From: Ignavibacteria bacterium
Lineage (GTDB): Bacteria > Bacteroidota > Ignavibacteria > Ignavibacteriales > Melioribacteraceae
NCBI GenBank assembly: GCA_009773205.1
Contig: WPAE01000020.1
Location: 1-52,347, forward strand
DNA length: 52,347 nucleotides
Direction of reading: 5' to 3'
Shown here: one piece after another, positions 27,455 through 37,186 of the stretch
Layout of the letters: each line of letters opens with the position of its first letter
How positions within the stretch are numbered: position 1 is the stretch's first letter
Notes under the pieces: model-generated
What the model was told of the DNA's origin: nothing
Databases searched by the model: none
The model's input: only the letters and a program-made list of their open reading frames with translations
Position numbers and translations under genes: made by a program

Positions 27455-28147
27455 TTATTCAGTATTCTTAAATCTGTATCCAACACCTTTAATTGTTTCT
27501 ATCATTTCGGCATATTTACCAAGCTTTTCGCGGATTTTTCTTACATGGACATCTATAGTACGGGCAACTACAAAGATATCATCACCCCAAACATCGCTTA
27601 GTATTTTTTCTCTATCAAAAACTTTACCTGGGTTTGAAGCAAGATAATGCAATATCTCAAACTCTTTTTTCGGAAAGAAAATTAATTTTCCCTTAATTAT
27701 TACTTCATATTTTTCACGGTTAATAATTAATGGTCCGATTTTAATAATTCCCGCGTTGATAGTTTCGGCTTGAGAAGACTCCAGCTTTCGTGAATTTGCT
27801 TTAACACGAGCAATTAATTTCTTCGGAGAAATCGGTTTTTGGATAAAGTCATCGGCACCAATGTTCAAACCATGTACTTCATCGAGTTCGGATGATTTTG
27901 CTGTTAAAAACAATATCGGTGTATTTTTGAATGCTTCTGTAGCTCTAATACGAGAACATGTTTCGTAACCATCCATTTTTGGCATCATAACATCGAGAAT
28001 AATTAAATCGGGGTTTTCGGAAAGTTTTACTAAAGCTTCTTGCCCGTTGCTGGCAGTAATAACTTCAAATCCTTCGCTTATAAGGTTGTATTCTAGAAAC
28101 TCAACTATATCTTTTTCATCATCAACTAGAAGAATTTTAGTTTTCAT
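27455..28147 (-). CDS. Two-component response regulator, OmpR/PhoB family
   Basis: The 230-residue regulator has a receiver domain with LLVDDEKDIVE (acidic pocket), the phospho-acceptor Asp52 in LIILDVMMPKMDG, Thr/Lys switch residues (LTAKS and Lys104 in QKPISP), and a winged-helix C-terminus ending RTIDVHVRKIREKLGKYAEMIETIKGVGYRF. This is the standard PhoB-type layout. Its start codon overlaps the stop of the Gfo/Idh/MocA gene by one base (TAATG) and it is followed at once by its kinase. Confidence 0.93.
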   Translation of the reverse strand: MKTKILLVDDEKDIVEFLEYNLISEGFEVITASNGQEALVKLSENPDLIILDVMMPKMDGYETCSRIRATEAFKNTPILFLTAKSSELDEVHGLNIGADDFIQKPISPKKLIARVKANSRKLESSQAETINAGIIKIGPLIINREKYEVIIKGKLIFFPKKEFEILHYLASNPGKVFDREKILSDVWGDDIFVVARTIDVHVRKIREKLGKYAEMIETIKGVGYRFKNTE

Positions 28148-29148
28148 TATAGGTTAATTTCCTTATTAAGTTCTGCAGATTTATATATAGCTTCTAGTAA
28201 CTGCATCAGCATAACGGCATCTTCGCAAGAAGAAACCATTGGAGAGTTATCTCTAACGGCTGCAACAAAATGCTTTAATTCATTCTCAAATGCTTTTTTG
28301 TACAGGTTGGTTGGATTAGCACTTGTTGGCAAAGTGTAATCTATGTGTCCAGATTCTAAACGCTTATATGCTTTTAGAGGATTCAAGTGTGCTGTACCTT
28401 TAGTTCCGAAAGCAGCTAAATGAAACTTATCCCATTCGGAATGCAAACCCCAGCTTACTTCAAAAGAAATTACTCTTTCATCAGTAAATCGAATCATTCC
28501 AATGGCTGTATCTTCAACTTCTTTAGTAGTGTGAGAAAAGGTTTCAACAGAAACACTTTTTATTTTGTGACCATTCATTATCCATAAAGCAAGATCAAGA
28601 ACAAGAATGCCTAAGTCAATCAAAACGCCGCCGCCGGATTGGTTTTTGTTTAGAAACCATTTTTGCTCGCTGCTTTGTTTTCTGAGCCAGCCGCAGCGAA
28701 CATAAAATATATCTCCAAGCTCTCCACTGTTAACCAAACTACGCATTAGCATTGCATCTGGCCGGTAGCGTAGTTTCATTCCAACCATAACTTGCTTTTT
28801 ATACTTTTTAGCGGCGGCTTGTATTTCTTTAGCTTCTTCGTAGTTACGTGCAATTGGTTTTTCGATGAGAACATCTTTTTTGGCTTTTAAACAATTAACT
28901 GCTATTTCGGCATGAGTATCTGTTGGCGTTGCAATTATAACGCCATGTATTTCTTCTTTAGCCAGCATTTCTCTATAATCTTGATATAAATTCTTAAGAG
29001 AGTATCTATCTCCCACAGCATTTAAGCGGGCTTTGTTTGTATCGGCTACTGCAGCAACTTGCACATTAAGAAGTTTTGTTAAAATTGGAAGATGCGCCAA
29101 CTGCGCAATACCTCCGAGACCTACAACTGCTAATTTTGTTTTTTCCAT
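28147..29148 (-). CDS. Gfo/Idh/MocA family oxidoreductase
   Basis: The 333-residue protein has an N-terminal Rossmann NAD(P) domain (VVGLGGIAQLAHL), the family signature VLIEKPIARN with the catalytic-region Lys, and a C-terminal beta-sheet domain of the inositol dehydrogenase type (GGGVLIDLGILVLDLALW). Such enzymes oxidise or reduce sugars or sugar derivatives; the substrate is unknown. It lies 10 bp after dxs and overlaps the response regulator by one base, so it belongs to the same transcript. Confidence 0.9.
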   Translation of the reverse strand: MEKTKLAVVGLGGIAQLAHLPILTKLLNVQVAAVADTNKARLNAVGDRYSLKNLYQDYREMLAKEEIHGVIIATPTDTHAEIAVNCLKAKKDVLIEKPIARNYEEAKEIQAAAKKYKKQVMVGMKLRYRPDAMLMRSLVNSGELGDIFYVRCGWLRKQSSEQKWFLNKNQSGGGVLIDLGILVLDLALWIMNGHKIKSVSVETFSHTTKEVEDTAIGMIRFTDERVISFEVSWGLHSEWDKFHLAAFGTKGTAHLNPLKAYKRLESGHIDYTLPTSANPTNLYKKAFENELKHFVAAVRDNSPMVSSCEDAVMLMQLLEAIYKSAELNKEINL

Positions 29149-29157
29149 AAGCGAATG

Positions 29158-31053
29158 TTATTTGTTCATCATCAATTGTTTAACTTTTTCAACTATACCG
29201 TCAGGGTCTATACCAATAATTTTGTGCAATTCTTCCTGAGTGCCGTGTTCAACAAAACTATCCGGAAGAGCTATGCGAAGTATATCATTTTTATAATTTT
29301 TTTCTGCAAAGTATTCAAGAACAGCCGAGCCAAATCCGCCTACAATAGTGCTTTCTTCTAGTGTAACAATTTTGTTAAAACGTGCTGCGGTTGAATCCAG
29401 CATCTGAATATCTAACGGTTTTACAAATCTCACATTAATTAATTCAACAGAAATATCATCAGAGGCGAGTATATCTTGAGCAGATTTAGCGTACTCAACC
29501 ATGTTTCCAACAGCAAATAAAGCAACGTCTTTGCCTTTACTTAAAACTTCGGCTTTACCAATTTCGAGGTTAGTAAAATCATCTTTCACATCAACACCAA
29601 TCGCAGAGCCGCGCGGATAGCGAATAGCTATAGGTCCTTTTCCATAATTAACAGCAGTAAATAACATATCGCGTAACTCAGATTCATCTTTAGGAGACAT
29701 AATTACAATGCCGGGAATCATACGTAAGTAGCTTAAATCAAACGAGCCATGATGAGTAGGTCCATCTGCGCCAACAAGTCCGGCTCTATCTAACACAAAA
29801 ACTACATGCAGCTTTTGTAGCGCAACATCGTGAATAATTTGATCGAAGCCGCGCTGTAAAAATGTTGAGTAAATTGCCACAACAGGAATAACACCTTGGG
29901 TAGCGAGACCGGCAGCAAAAGTAACTGCATGTTCTTCTGCAATTCCAACATCATAGTATCTATCCGGAAATTCCTTTTGGAGATAATCCATTCCCGTTCC
30001 ATCTGGCATTGCGGCGGTAATGCCAACTACTTTTTCATTTTGTTTTGCAATTTCTACAAGAGCGTTACCAAAAATTGATGTATAAGAAGCAACGGAAGAT
30101 GGTTTTTTGTATGCTTTACCTGTTACTTTATCAAAAGGAGTAGCAGCATGATAGCGCTGAACATGTTCTTCTGCCGGTGTGTAACCTTTTCCTTTTTCAC
30201 TAAGAACGTGAACAAGTATAGGACCATTGAGTTGTTTAATGTGGTCGAAAATTTTTACAACTTGAACAAGATTGTGCGCGTTAATTGGACCGAAGTACCT
30301 AAAGCCAAGCGCTTCAAACAAAATACCCGGAGTAATTACTGATTTGATTCCACGTTCAAGCCGGGCTGCAACTTTGCGAATTCTATCTCCAAATTGATCA
30401 AGCTTGCCTGTTAAATCCCAAACTGCGCCTTTGAATTTGTTGTATTCGGGATGAGCAATCATTTCGTTGAAATAATTATGAATCTGCCAAACGTTTGGCG
30501 CAATAGACATTCTGTTATCATTGAGAACAACAATTAAATTGCTGCTTTTAACTCCGGCGTTATTCATTGCTTCGTAAGCCATACCGCCAGTCATAGCTCC
30601 ATCTCCAATAATGGCAATAACTTTTTTCTTTGTTCCCCGCTGCTTACTTCCTTCTGCCATTCCTAATGCAGCAGATATAGAAGTTGTTGCGTGTCCGGCG
30701 CCGAATGCGTCATATTCGCTTTCCGATCTTTTTAGAAATCCGCTTAATCCATTCAACTGACGAATTGTATGCAGTTGGTCTCTTCTTCCAGTAAGAATTT
30801 TATGAGGATACGCCTGATGTCCTGTGTCCCACACTATTAAATCGTTAGGAGTATCAAAAACTTTATGTAAAGCAACTGTTAATTCTACAGTTCCAAGTCC
30901 ACCGCCAAAGTGCCCGCCAACTTGCGAAATAATATCCACCATATATTCACGTACTTCGGTACATAGCGTTTTCAATTCTGATGTTGTAAGCGATCTAATA
31001 TCTTTAGGCGAATTAACTTTGAACAGTACTTGGTACTTTGATTGATCTGCCAT
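29158..31053 (-). CDS. dxs: 1-deoxy-D-xylulose-5-phosphate synthase
   Basis: This TPP enzyme condenses pyruvate and glyceraldehyde-3-phosphate in the first step of the MEP isoprenoid pathway. The 631-residue protein has DTGHQAYPHKILTGR, the TPP-binding GDGAMTGGMAYEA (from Gly150) with LNDNRMSI, the catalytic Glu in GIAEEHAVTFAAGLA, DRAGLVGADGPTHHG, and the C-terminal transketolase domain. Its length is normal. It begins 13 bp after xseB, the xseB-dxs order seen in many bacteria. Confidence 0.96.
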   Translation of the reverse strand: MADQSKYQVLFKVNSPKDIRSLTTSELKTLCTEVREYMVDIISQVGGHFGGGLGTVELTVALHKVFDTPNDLIVWDTGHQAYPHKILTGRRDQLHTIRQLNGLSGFLKRSESEYDAFGAGHATTSISAALGMAEGSKQRGTKKKVIAIIGDGAMTGGMAYEAMNNAGVKSSNLIVVLNDNRMSIAPNVWQIHNYFNEMIAHPEYNKFKGAVWDLTGKLDQFGDRIRKVAARLERGIKSVITPGILFEALGFRYFGPINAHNLVQVVKIFDHIKQLNGPILVHVLSEKGKGYTPAEEHVQRYHAATPFDKVTGKAYKKPSSVASYTSIFGNALVEIAKQNEKVVGITAAMPDGTGMDYLQKEFPDRYYDVGIAEEHAVTFAAGLATQGVIPVVAIYSTFLQRGFDQIIHDVALQKLHVVFVLDRAGLVGADGPTHHGSFDLSYLRMIPGIVIMSPKDESELRDMLFTAVNYGKGPIAIRYPRGSAIGVDVKDDFTNLEIGKAEVLSKGKDVALFAVGNMVEYAKSAQDILASDDISVELINVRFVKPLDIQMLDSTAARFNKIVTLEESTIVGGFGSAVLEYFAEKNYKNDILRIALPDSFVEHGTQEELHKIIGIDPDGIVEKVKQLMMNK

Positions 31054-31066
31054 TAATTTTTCCTTG

Positions 31067-31282
31067 CTATTGTTTTATACTTTCTTCAAGCTGTTTTTTA
31101 AGTACAGTTACTTTTAACTCGGCACTCTTTAATGTGGAGTAACATGATTGAGCAAGAGCAATTCCTTCTTCGTAAAGACGCATTGCTTCTTCCAAACCAA
31201 CATTGCCGCTTTCTAGTTGCTCAGAAATTTCTTCTAATCTTGAAAGAGAACTTTCGAAACTATTTTCTTTTTTCTTTGCCAT
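31067..31282 (-). CDS. xseB: Exodeoxyribonuclease VII small subunit
   Basis: The 71-residue helical protein (MAKKKENSFESSLSRLEEISEQLESGNVGLEEAMRLYEEG...) is the classic XseB signature, with the conserved LExGxxxLEEAxxLYEEG core. It binds XseA to form exonuclease VII. The start is ATG 31282, with GGAGAG about 10 bases upstream. A longer frame from 31303 adds seven unusual residues and lacks a ribosome site. It overlaps xseA by 23 bp. Confidence 0.92.
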   Translation of the reverse strand: MAKKKENSFESSLSRLEEISEQLESGNVGLEEAMRLYEEGIALAQSCYSTLKSAELKVTVLKKQLEESIKQ

Positions 31283-32450
31283 CAATCTTAATCTCTCCAT
31301 CATAAAATTTTATTGAAAATGAATTTTCACTGCTAAAATTCTTCATTCTAGTTACAACACTTTCATTCTGTTTAATGTAAGAAAAACCTCTTTTCAGTAC
31401 GCCATCAACACTCATAGCTTTAATTCTGCTTTCTAACAACTCAATACGTGCCTTGCCTGTAGAAATTTTACTCTCGGCAAAGTTAGAGAATTTATATAAC
31501 ACGCTGTCTAACCGCTGAGTTTTACTCTTTATAAAATCTTGGGGCATTTTAAAACCATAAGAAGTAATGTAAGAAGTAACTTCATCGCGGTAACTTCTAA
31601 GAATCTCAAAAATTTTCTGAGAGTTATAATATGAAAAATCACTTACATAACTCAACAGATCATCTCGATTAGGAGTAGCAAGTTCTATTGCAGCCGAAGG
31701 CGTAGCGGCGCGTAAATCGGCAGCAAAATCTGCAATCGTAAAATCAATTTCGTGTCCAACCGCACTAATAACCGGAATTCTTGAATCAAAAATAGCGCGC
31801 GCTACAATTTCTTCATTGAAAGCCCAAAGGTCTTCAAGAGATCCGCCTCCTCTTCCAACTACAATAACATCAATATCGTTTTGATTATTGAGAAGTTTTA
31901 TACTCTTTGCAATTTCTTCAGCGGCGCCATCACCTTGCACTCGGCTGGAAGCAATAACCAACTCAACAAGCGGATATCTTCTTGCGGCAATACTTTTCAT
32001 GTCTTGAAATGCAGCGCCATCAATAGCAGTTACAATTCCTAACTTATTAGGAAATCTCGGTATCGGTTTTTTATGCACTTCGTCAAACAAACCTTCTTCA
32101 AAGAGTTTTTGCTTCAACTTTTCAAAAGCTGCTTGTAGTTCGCCAACTCCAGCCGGTTTCATCGAGCGGATATCAAGCTGGTAGCTCCCTCTTGGCTGAT
32201 AAACAGAAATTTTTCCGTTGGCAATTATTTTCATACCATCTTGAGGCGTAAAAAAAACATAGCTGTTAAGTCCGCGCCACATTGTGCAATTTATCTGTGA
32301 GTTTGAATCTTTAAGAGTGAAATACCAATGACCAGAAATGTGAGCTTTGAAATTTGAGATTTCTCCAACAACACTTACATCGCCAAACTCGCTTTCTAAA
32401 GTTTGTTTAATTAATCCGGTTATTTCACTAACAGAAAGAATCGTACTCAT
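31260..32450 (-). CDS. xseA: Exodeoxyribonuclease VII large subunit
   Basis: The 396-residue catalytic subunit has an N-terminal OB domain (SVSEITGLIKQTLESEFGDVSVVGEISNFK...GHWYFTLKD), the nuclease core with GRGGGSLEDLWAFNEE and SAVGHEIDFTIADFAADLRAATPSAA, and a C-terminal coiled-coil that meets XseB. It degrades single-stranded DNA to short oligonucleotides. The stop of the upstream methyltransferase overlaps its ATG (ATGA). Confidence 0.95.
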   Translation of the reverse strand: MSTILSVSEITGLIKQTLESEFGDVSVVGEISNFKAHISGHWYFTLKDSNSQINCTMWRGLNSYVFFTPQDGMKIIANGKISVYQPRGSYQLDIRSMKPAGVGELQAAFEKLKQKLFEEGLFDEVHKKPIPRFPNKLGIVTAIDGAAFQDMKSIAARRYPLVELVIASSRVQGDGAAEEIAKSIKLLNNQNDIDVIVVGRGGGSLEDLWAFNEEIVARAIFDSRIPVISAVGHEIDFTIADFAADLRAATPSAAIELATPNRDDLLSYVSDFSYYNSQKIFEILRSYRDEVTSYITSYGFKMPQDFIKSKTQRLDSVLYKFSNFAESKISTGKARIELLESRIKAMSVDGVLKRGFSYIKQNESVVTRMKNFSSENSFSIKFYDGEIKIDGKEKRK

Positions 32451-33313
32451 TTTTCTTTTCTAAAAATTAAACAGTATTGATGATGTCTGTTGCCTATCCA
32501 AGCATTATTAACTCCAAGCGCAATAAGTTTTTTATCATCTTGAAGCCAAATTTTCTCATCTTTCAAAACCCAGCTTTTTTCGCCGCGCTTTGTAAGTGAA
32601 GAAGCGGTATCAAATGCAAGCGGATAAAGTTTGCCGTCTGCATAAACATTATTTGTAATTATTGTAAGATAACTATTCGTTTTAGTAACGTCATAAACTT
32701 GATCAAAAACTAAAGCTTGCATTTCGATAAACTCATCGTAACTTTCTAAATTTCCTAAATCTAAATTGTTCTCGCTGCTGTAACGTGTATCGAGACCTTT
32801 TTGTTTTCGTTCACTTTGGCGAATGCTGCTTCGCATCAACTGATTCCAATATGGAGGGGAAGTTATAACGAAATCAAATTTTACGCTTGAAAGTTCCTCT
32901 GATTGCAAGCTGTTTTTCAGCTCTAATGAATTTCCTAAAATGGGATATATATCTTTCGTATTGCCAAGATTGCTAATTCTCTTCTGTGTCAGATTATGAT
33001 ACTTATCGTTTAATTCAATTCCAACAGCTTTTCTGTTAATTGATGCGGAAGCAATTAACACGCTTCCGGTTCCACAGAATGGATCAAGAACCCAAGCATT
33101 CTCTTTTGTGAAAAAAACTATAAACTCCTCAACGAGTGATTCTGGAAATTTTGCTGGGTGCAGTATTTCGTTTTCTTTTCTTCTTATCGGGCGATGAATA
33201 AACCAGCTCTTTGTAAACTTTAACCATTCTTTTCCGGTTAAGTCATTCATCTTGTTGTTAGTATTGTAACGACCACGGTCTCCCAAATCTACATACACAG
33301 ATTTTTTACTCAT
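32447..33313 (-). CDS. Orphan DNA methyltransferase (N4-cytosine/N6-adenine type)
   Basis: The 288-residue protein carries AdoMet-binding motif I (DPFCGTGS, residues 77-84), a motif-X-like HPAKFP upstream, and the catalytic motif IV SPPYW (152-156). These mark an amino-methyltransferase acting on cytosine N4 or adenine N6. No restriction nuclease, specificity subunit or second methyltransferase is adjacent, so it appears solitary. It sits translationally coupled to xseA (4-bp ATGA overlap) and 6 bp after an envelope-protein gene, inside a core operon rather than in a defence island. The target site cannot be predicted. Confidence 0.88.
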   Translation of the reverse strand: MSKKSVYVDLGDRGRYNTNNKMNDLTGKEWLKFTKSWFIHRPIRRKENEILHPAKFPESLVEEFIVFFTKENAWVLDPFCGTGSVLIASASINRKAVGIELNDKYHNLTQKRISNLGNTKDIYPILGNSLELKNSLQSEELSSVKFDFVITSPPYWNQLMRSSIRQSERKQKGLDTRYSSENNLDLGNLESYDEFIEMQALVFDQVYDVTKTNSYLTIITNNVYADGKLYPLAFDTASSLTKRGEKSWVLKDEKIWLQDDKKLIALGVNNAWIGNRHHQYCLIFRKEK

Positions 33314-33319
33314 TGTCTC

Positions 33320-34135
33320 CTACAGGTTAATCGAAAAAATATTTGAATATAACCCAAGTGAGAACTCGTAGAAATCTTTGCCGCCACTCTTAAGCTGGAA
33401 ATTATATCTGTACCTTGTATAAACTGTAAAAATATTTTTGATCTGGAAAAGTCCAAGAGAAATTTCTGCACTCAAGCCGTTATATCCTTTAAAATTCCCA
33501 AAGAACGAAATTCCAGGCGAGATATACTTAATTTCTCTAAACTGAAACATGTGCTTGTAACCCAATCTCAAAAAGTTTTTTGTTGTAGCTTTTAGATAAT
33601 GGGAATACTCAACGCCAAAATATCCTTTTGGATAATTATAACCGTCACCATAAAAATTGAATAGAGGAATTTCTTTGCTCAATCCCCAATATTCTTTGCC
33701 ATCAATTACTAAGTATTCTACTGCCGGAATTGCAAAAACTAACCCGCCAATGCACATTTGATACCAATTTATTTCTGTAGTTGGTGTAAGCAAAAACTGA
33801 TTTGGAAGCGCAACCTCATATTCATCGCTTATCGTTTCTTTTTTCTGTTTATTCTTTACAAGCAAACGGTATTTAATTTCTGTTAATCCATAAAGATCAG
33901 TCATATCAATTTCTACACGATGATCTTCTGTAAGTGAATCGGAAACATTAAAAGTTTTTCCGGATTTTATTTTGATTACAGAAGTACATTCTTCACTTGT
34001 AGAAAAAGTTACAATCAGTCTAAAAGGATTTTCCGGTGTTATATAAGAATCAATAACATAAATTTCAGTAGCATCATTTTGAGCAAACAGTTGAAAAGTA
34101 AGCCCGAGTAGTATAATTGCAAATATTTTCTTCAT
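33320..34135 (-). CDS. Putative exported envelope protein, function unknown
   Basis: The 271-residue protein has a signal peptide (MKKIFAIILLGLTFQLFAQ). Residues 20-115 form an immunoglobulin-like beta domain (TPENPFRLIVTFSTSEECTSVIKIKSGK). The C-terminal half has alternating aromatic strands (GYFGVEYSHYLKATTKNFLRLGYKHMF, IKNIFTVYTRYRYNFQL), like an outer-membrane barrel. No named family is recognised. It heads the minus-strand run that continues with the methyltransferase and xseAB, and is divergent from surE. Confidence 0.6.
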   Translation of the reverse strand: MKKIFAIILLGLTFQLFAQNDATEIYVIDSYITPENPFRLIVTFSTSEECTSVIKIKSGKTFNVSDSLTEDHRVEIDMTDLYGLTEIKYRLLVKNKQKKETISDEYEVALPNQFLLTPTTEINWYQMCIGGLVFAIPAVEYLVIDGKEYWGLSKEIPLFNFYGDGYNYPKGYFGVEYSHYLKATTKNFLRLGYKHMFQFREIKYISPGISFFGNFKGYNGLSAEISLGLFQIKNIFTVYTRYRYNFQLKSGGKDFYEFSLGLYSNIFSINL

Positions 34136-34228
34136 TCGTTTCAGAAATTTGTTTGCAAAAAATAGTTCTTTTTGAATTAATTCTCACTTTCAACTCTTAA
34201 TTCATCTTCAATCTTAACCGCAAATAAC

Positions 34229-34236
34229 TATATTTG
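34229..34236 (+). promoter_or_regulatory. Possible promoter element ahead of surE
   Basis: TATATTTG matches the TAnnTTTG -7 box used by the main sigma factor of the Bacteroidota. It lies about 30 bases before the surE start in the divergent 131-bp spacer. No clear -33 TTTG is seen, so the call is weak. Confidence 0.3.
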
Positions 34237-34266
34237 TGAAAATTATTTAACAATCACGGAAAAAAA

Positions 34267-35040
34267 TTGAAAATTCTTGTATCTAATGATGATGGAATCT
34301 CCTCTCCAGGAATATCGGCTCTTGTAAAAGCCTTGAAAAAAATTGGTGAAGTAACTGTAGTTGCGCCTTTAACAGAACAAAGTGCTGTTGGACATGCGAT
34401 TACAATGAAATATCCACTCCGCGTTTCTGAATATTTTAAAAACGGAGATTTTTTTGGTTACGCTGTTGATGGAACTCCTGCCGACTGCATTAAGATGGGT
34501 GTAAGAAACATTCTTCAGCAAACGCCAGATATTGTAATATCTGGAATCAACCTTGGCTCTAACGCAGCAATAAATATTATTTATTCTGGTACTGTTTCTG
34601 CTGCGCGGGAAGCAGCTATAATGGACATTCCCGCAATAGCAGTTTCTGTAACAAGCCACACAGCAAAACATTTCGATTTTGCTGCAAAATATTCTGGCGA
34701 ACTTGCACAAATGATAGTTAAAAATGGTTTGCCCGCTGGAACTTTGCTCAATTTAAACGTTCCAGATTTACCAGAAGAGAAGTTGAAAGGAATTATTGTT
34801 ACACAGCAGGGCAAAACCAAATGGGATGATGTTTACGAAGAAAGGCGCGACCCATACGGAAACAAATATTACTGGCTCACCGGAAATTTAATTGAACAAG
34901 ATAACTCTCTTGAAGCCGATCACTTTGCTTTAAAAAACGAATACGTCTCTATTACCCCAATCCATTTTGATTTGACAGACTATACAACTTTTGAAGAAAT
35001 GAAAAAATGGAATTTAGAAACTTCGATGAAGAAAAAATAA
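34267..35040 (+). CDS. surE: 5'/3'-nucleotidase SurE
   Basis: The 257-residue protein starts MKILVSNDDGISSPG with metal ligands Asp8/Asp9. It has the SurE signatures GHAITMKYPLR, VDGTPADCIKMG, ISGINLGSNA and YSGTVSAAREA. SurE dephosphorylates nucleoside monophosphates and is linked to stationary-phase survival. The TTG start (34267) is used: it matches the family N-terminus exactly, CGGA lies about 8 bases upstream, and no ATG is available. It is followed 8 bp later by the VWA-like protein. Confidence 0.93.
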   Translation: MKILVSNDDGISSPGISALVKALKKIGEVTVVAPLTEQSAVGHAITMKYPLRVSEYFKNGDFFGYAVDGTPADCIKMGVRNILQQTPDIVISGINLGSNAAINIIYSGTVSAAREAAIMDIPAIAVSVTSHTAKHFDFAAKYSGELAQMIVKNGLPAGTLLNLNVPDLPEEKLKGIIVTQQGKTKWDDVYEERRDPYGNKYYWLTGNLIEQDNSLEADHFALKNEYVSITPIHFDLTDYTTFEEMKKWNLETSMKKK

Positions 35041-35047
35041 GTCTGCA

Positions 35048-37171
35048 ATGTTTGGTTTAGAAAATATTCGGCTATCACTTAACGGTAGTTTCTGGCTGTA
35101 TCTTCTTTACGGAATTATTTTAACCGCGTTTTCGTTTTTTGTTTACAGATACACACTACCAAAAATTTCGGGTATGTTGAAATTTAGTTTAACAATTTTG
35201 CGCGCACTAATATTTGCCCTAATTCTTTTTTTGATTTTTGAACCGCTGCTTAGTTTAACAAGCCGTTCATACACCAAGAAAAACACATTCGTATTTATAG
35301 ATAACTCAGAATCAATTTCTATAAAAGACAGCTTACAAAGAAGCAAAGCTATATTGAGTTTGGCGGCCAAGTTAATTTCTAGAACTGAACTAAATGTAAA
35401 GATGTATTCATTCGGAAAAAGAATAGATTCAGTTTCGGCGCATAATCCAAAATTTACTTTTAGCGAACAGCTAACAAATTATTCTTCCTTTATAGATTTT
35501 TTTAAGAAGAATGATGCAGCAATTCAATCCGCCGTAATTATTAGCGATGGAATTATTACCGAGGGTTCTAATCCATCCTATTATTTCGAGAAATTGCAAT
35601 TTCCTATTTTCACCGTTGGAGTTGGCGATTCTACAACAAAAAAAGACGTTGAAATTTTTAGAGTGAATCACAATCAATTTATCTATACTGGAACACAAAC
35701 AAAAATTCAAACAGTTATTCGGCAAAACGGTTTTGATGGCAAACAGATTCAAGCCAATTTATTTGAAGAAGGGAAACTGATTGATTCAAAAGAGATTCAA
35801 CTAAATTCGTCAGGTGTTAATCAATTTGATTTTTCTTATTTGCCTAAAGAAGGTGGGGAAAAGAAGTTAAGCATTTCTATTTCGCCTCTTTTAGATGAAC
35901 ACACACAAGTAAATAACTCTAAAACATTTTTTGTTACTGTTCTCGAGACAAAAGCAAAACTTGCTTTAATTGCCGGCGCGCCCTCTGCAGATGTTTCTGC
36001 AATTGCTAACATAATTGAAAGTGACAGAAACTTGCAGGTTAGTAAGTATGTTCAAATTTCGCGTGAAAGAATTTGGGACAGTAAGAACGTAAACGCGCTC
36101 GATAGTTCTTCCGTTATGTTTTTAGTTGATTTTCCTTCGGCAAATACTTCGCAGCAGTTAATCAATCAAGTTGTTTCAAAAATTGAAGCAGGAACACCAT
36201 TTTTTATTTCTGTTTCATCTGCAACAGATTTTGGGAAATTGAAACAATTAGAAAAGTTTCTTCCATTCTATGTAAAGAGTTTTACTCAAGATGTTGTGCA
36301 AGCTCAAGCAGAAATTCAAACGGGAGAATTTGCTTCTAACTTCTCACAAATAGGAAATGCAGCAAATGTATGGAATGCGCTTCCACCTGTTTTTCAATCC
36401 ACTTCAGAAATCCTGGCAAAGCCGGAAAGCAAAGTCCTCGTAAAAGCAAAGGTAAGAGAAGCGATCTTAAACTCACCTCTTGTGCTGCTTAGGTCAATAG
36501 GCAGCCAAAGATCTTTTGCCATAAATGCAGGTAACTATTGGCGCTGGTCTTTGCAAGCTGCCGAAAGGAATCCAGAATTTTTTAGAACATTTATCACAGA
36601 GATTGTTAAATGGCTAAATCTCCCAGGTACTAAAAAACAGTTTAATATTTCTCCTAATAAAAAAGTTTATTCTCCAGGCGAACAAGTTGATTTAACAGCC
36701 GAGGTGTATGATAATTCTTTCAATCCAATTGATACTACTCAGATCGAATTATCAATATCACATGCCAGAGGCAAGCAAGAAATTGTAATGACACCTCAAG
36801 GCAGCGGAATTTATACTGCTTCATTTATTCCAGATTCACAAGGTGATTTTCAAGTTACAGCAAGCACAACAAGTAGTTCTTCTACAGCAGCTACAAGATT
36901 TTCTATCACATCATCTTCAATAGAATTGATTGATACTAAAATGCGTGTGGAATATTTAAAACATTTGGCTAATTCAACTAATGGTGAGTATTTTTCAATT
37001 GAAAAGGCGGATGAACTACTAAAACACCTTGAGTTTACTCATAAAAAGAAAGACAGCGCTGTAATCGTAAAAAGTGAATATGAATTATGGAATTATTCTT
37101 GGGTCTTGATAACTATAATTTTACTCTTTGCAGCAGAATGGTTTTGGAGAAAGCGTTTGGGTATGATTTAA
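35048..37171 (+). CDS. Membrane protein with VWA-like domain
   Basis: The 707-residue protein has two N-terminal membrane helices (about 14-33 and 45-66), a large domain between them and a C-terminal helix (about 683-700, NYSWVLITIILLFAAEW). The domain after the second helix starts FVFIDNSESISI (Asp85, Ser87, Ser89, a MIDAS-like metal site) and includes SAVIISDGIITEG, typical of VWA domains. Residues ~500-600 look like a beta domain (NKKVYSPGEQVDLTAEVYDNSF...). It resembles the Bat/aerotolerance-type membrane proteins and may assemble an envelope complex, but no MoxR ATPase gene is adjacent. It lies directly after surE. Confidence 0.7.
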   Translation: MFGLENIRLSLNGSFWLYLLYGIILTAFSFFVYRYTLPKISGMLKFSLTILRALIFALILFLIFEPLLSLTSRSYTKKNTFVFIDNSESISIKDSLQRSKAILSLAAKLISRTELNVKMYSFGKRIDSVSAHNPKFTFSEQLTNYSSFIDFFKKNDAAIQSAVIISDGIITEGSNPSYYFEKLQFPIFTVGVGDSTTKKDVEIFRVNHNQFIYTGTQTKIQTVIRQNGFDGKQIQANLFEEGKLIDSKEIQLNSSGVNQFDFSYLPKEGGEKKLSISISPLLDEHTQVNNSKTFFVTVLETKAKLALIAGAPSADVSAIANIIESDRNLQVSKYVQISRERIWDSKNVNALDSSSVMFLVDFPSANTSQQLINQVVSKIEAGTPFFISVSSATDFGKLKQLEKFLPFYVKSFTQDVVQAQAEIQTGEFASNFSQIGNAANVWNALPPVFQSTSEILAKPESKVLVKAKVREAILNSPLVLLRSIGSQRSFAINAGNYWRWSLQAAERNPEFFRTFITEIVKWLNLPGTKKQFNISPNKKVYSPGEQVDLTAEVYDNSFNPIDTTQIELSISHARGKQEIVMTPQGSGIYTASFIPDSQGDFQVTASTTSSSSTAATRFSITSSSIELIDTKMRVEYLKHLANSTNGEYFSIEKADELLKHLEFTHKKKDSAVIVKSEYELWNYSWVLITIILLFAAEWFWRKRLGMI

Positions 37172-37186
37172 CAAATTGAGATATAT

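Noticed and set aside
32447-33313. Restriction-modification system
   Set aside because: No nuclease, specificity or helicase gene is adjacent; neighbours are xseA and an envelope protein.
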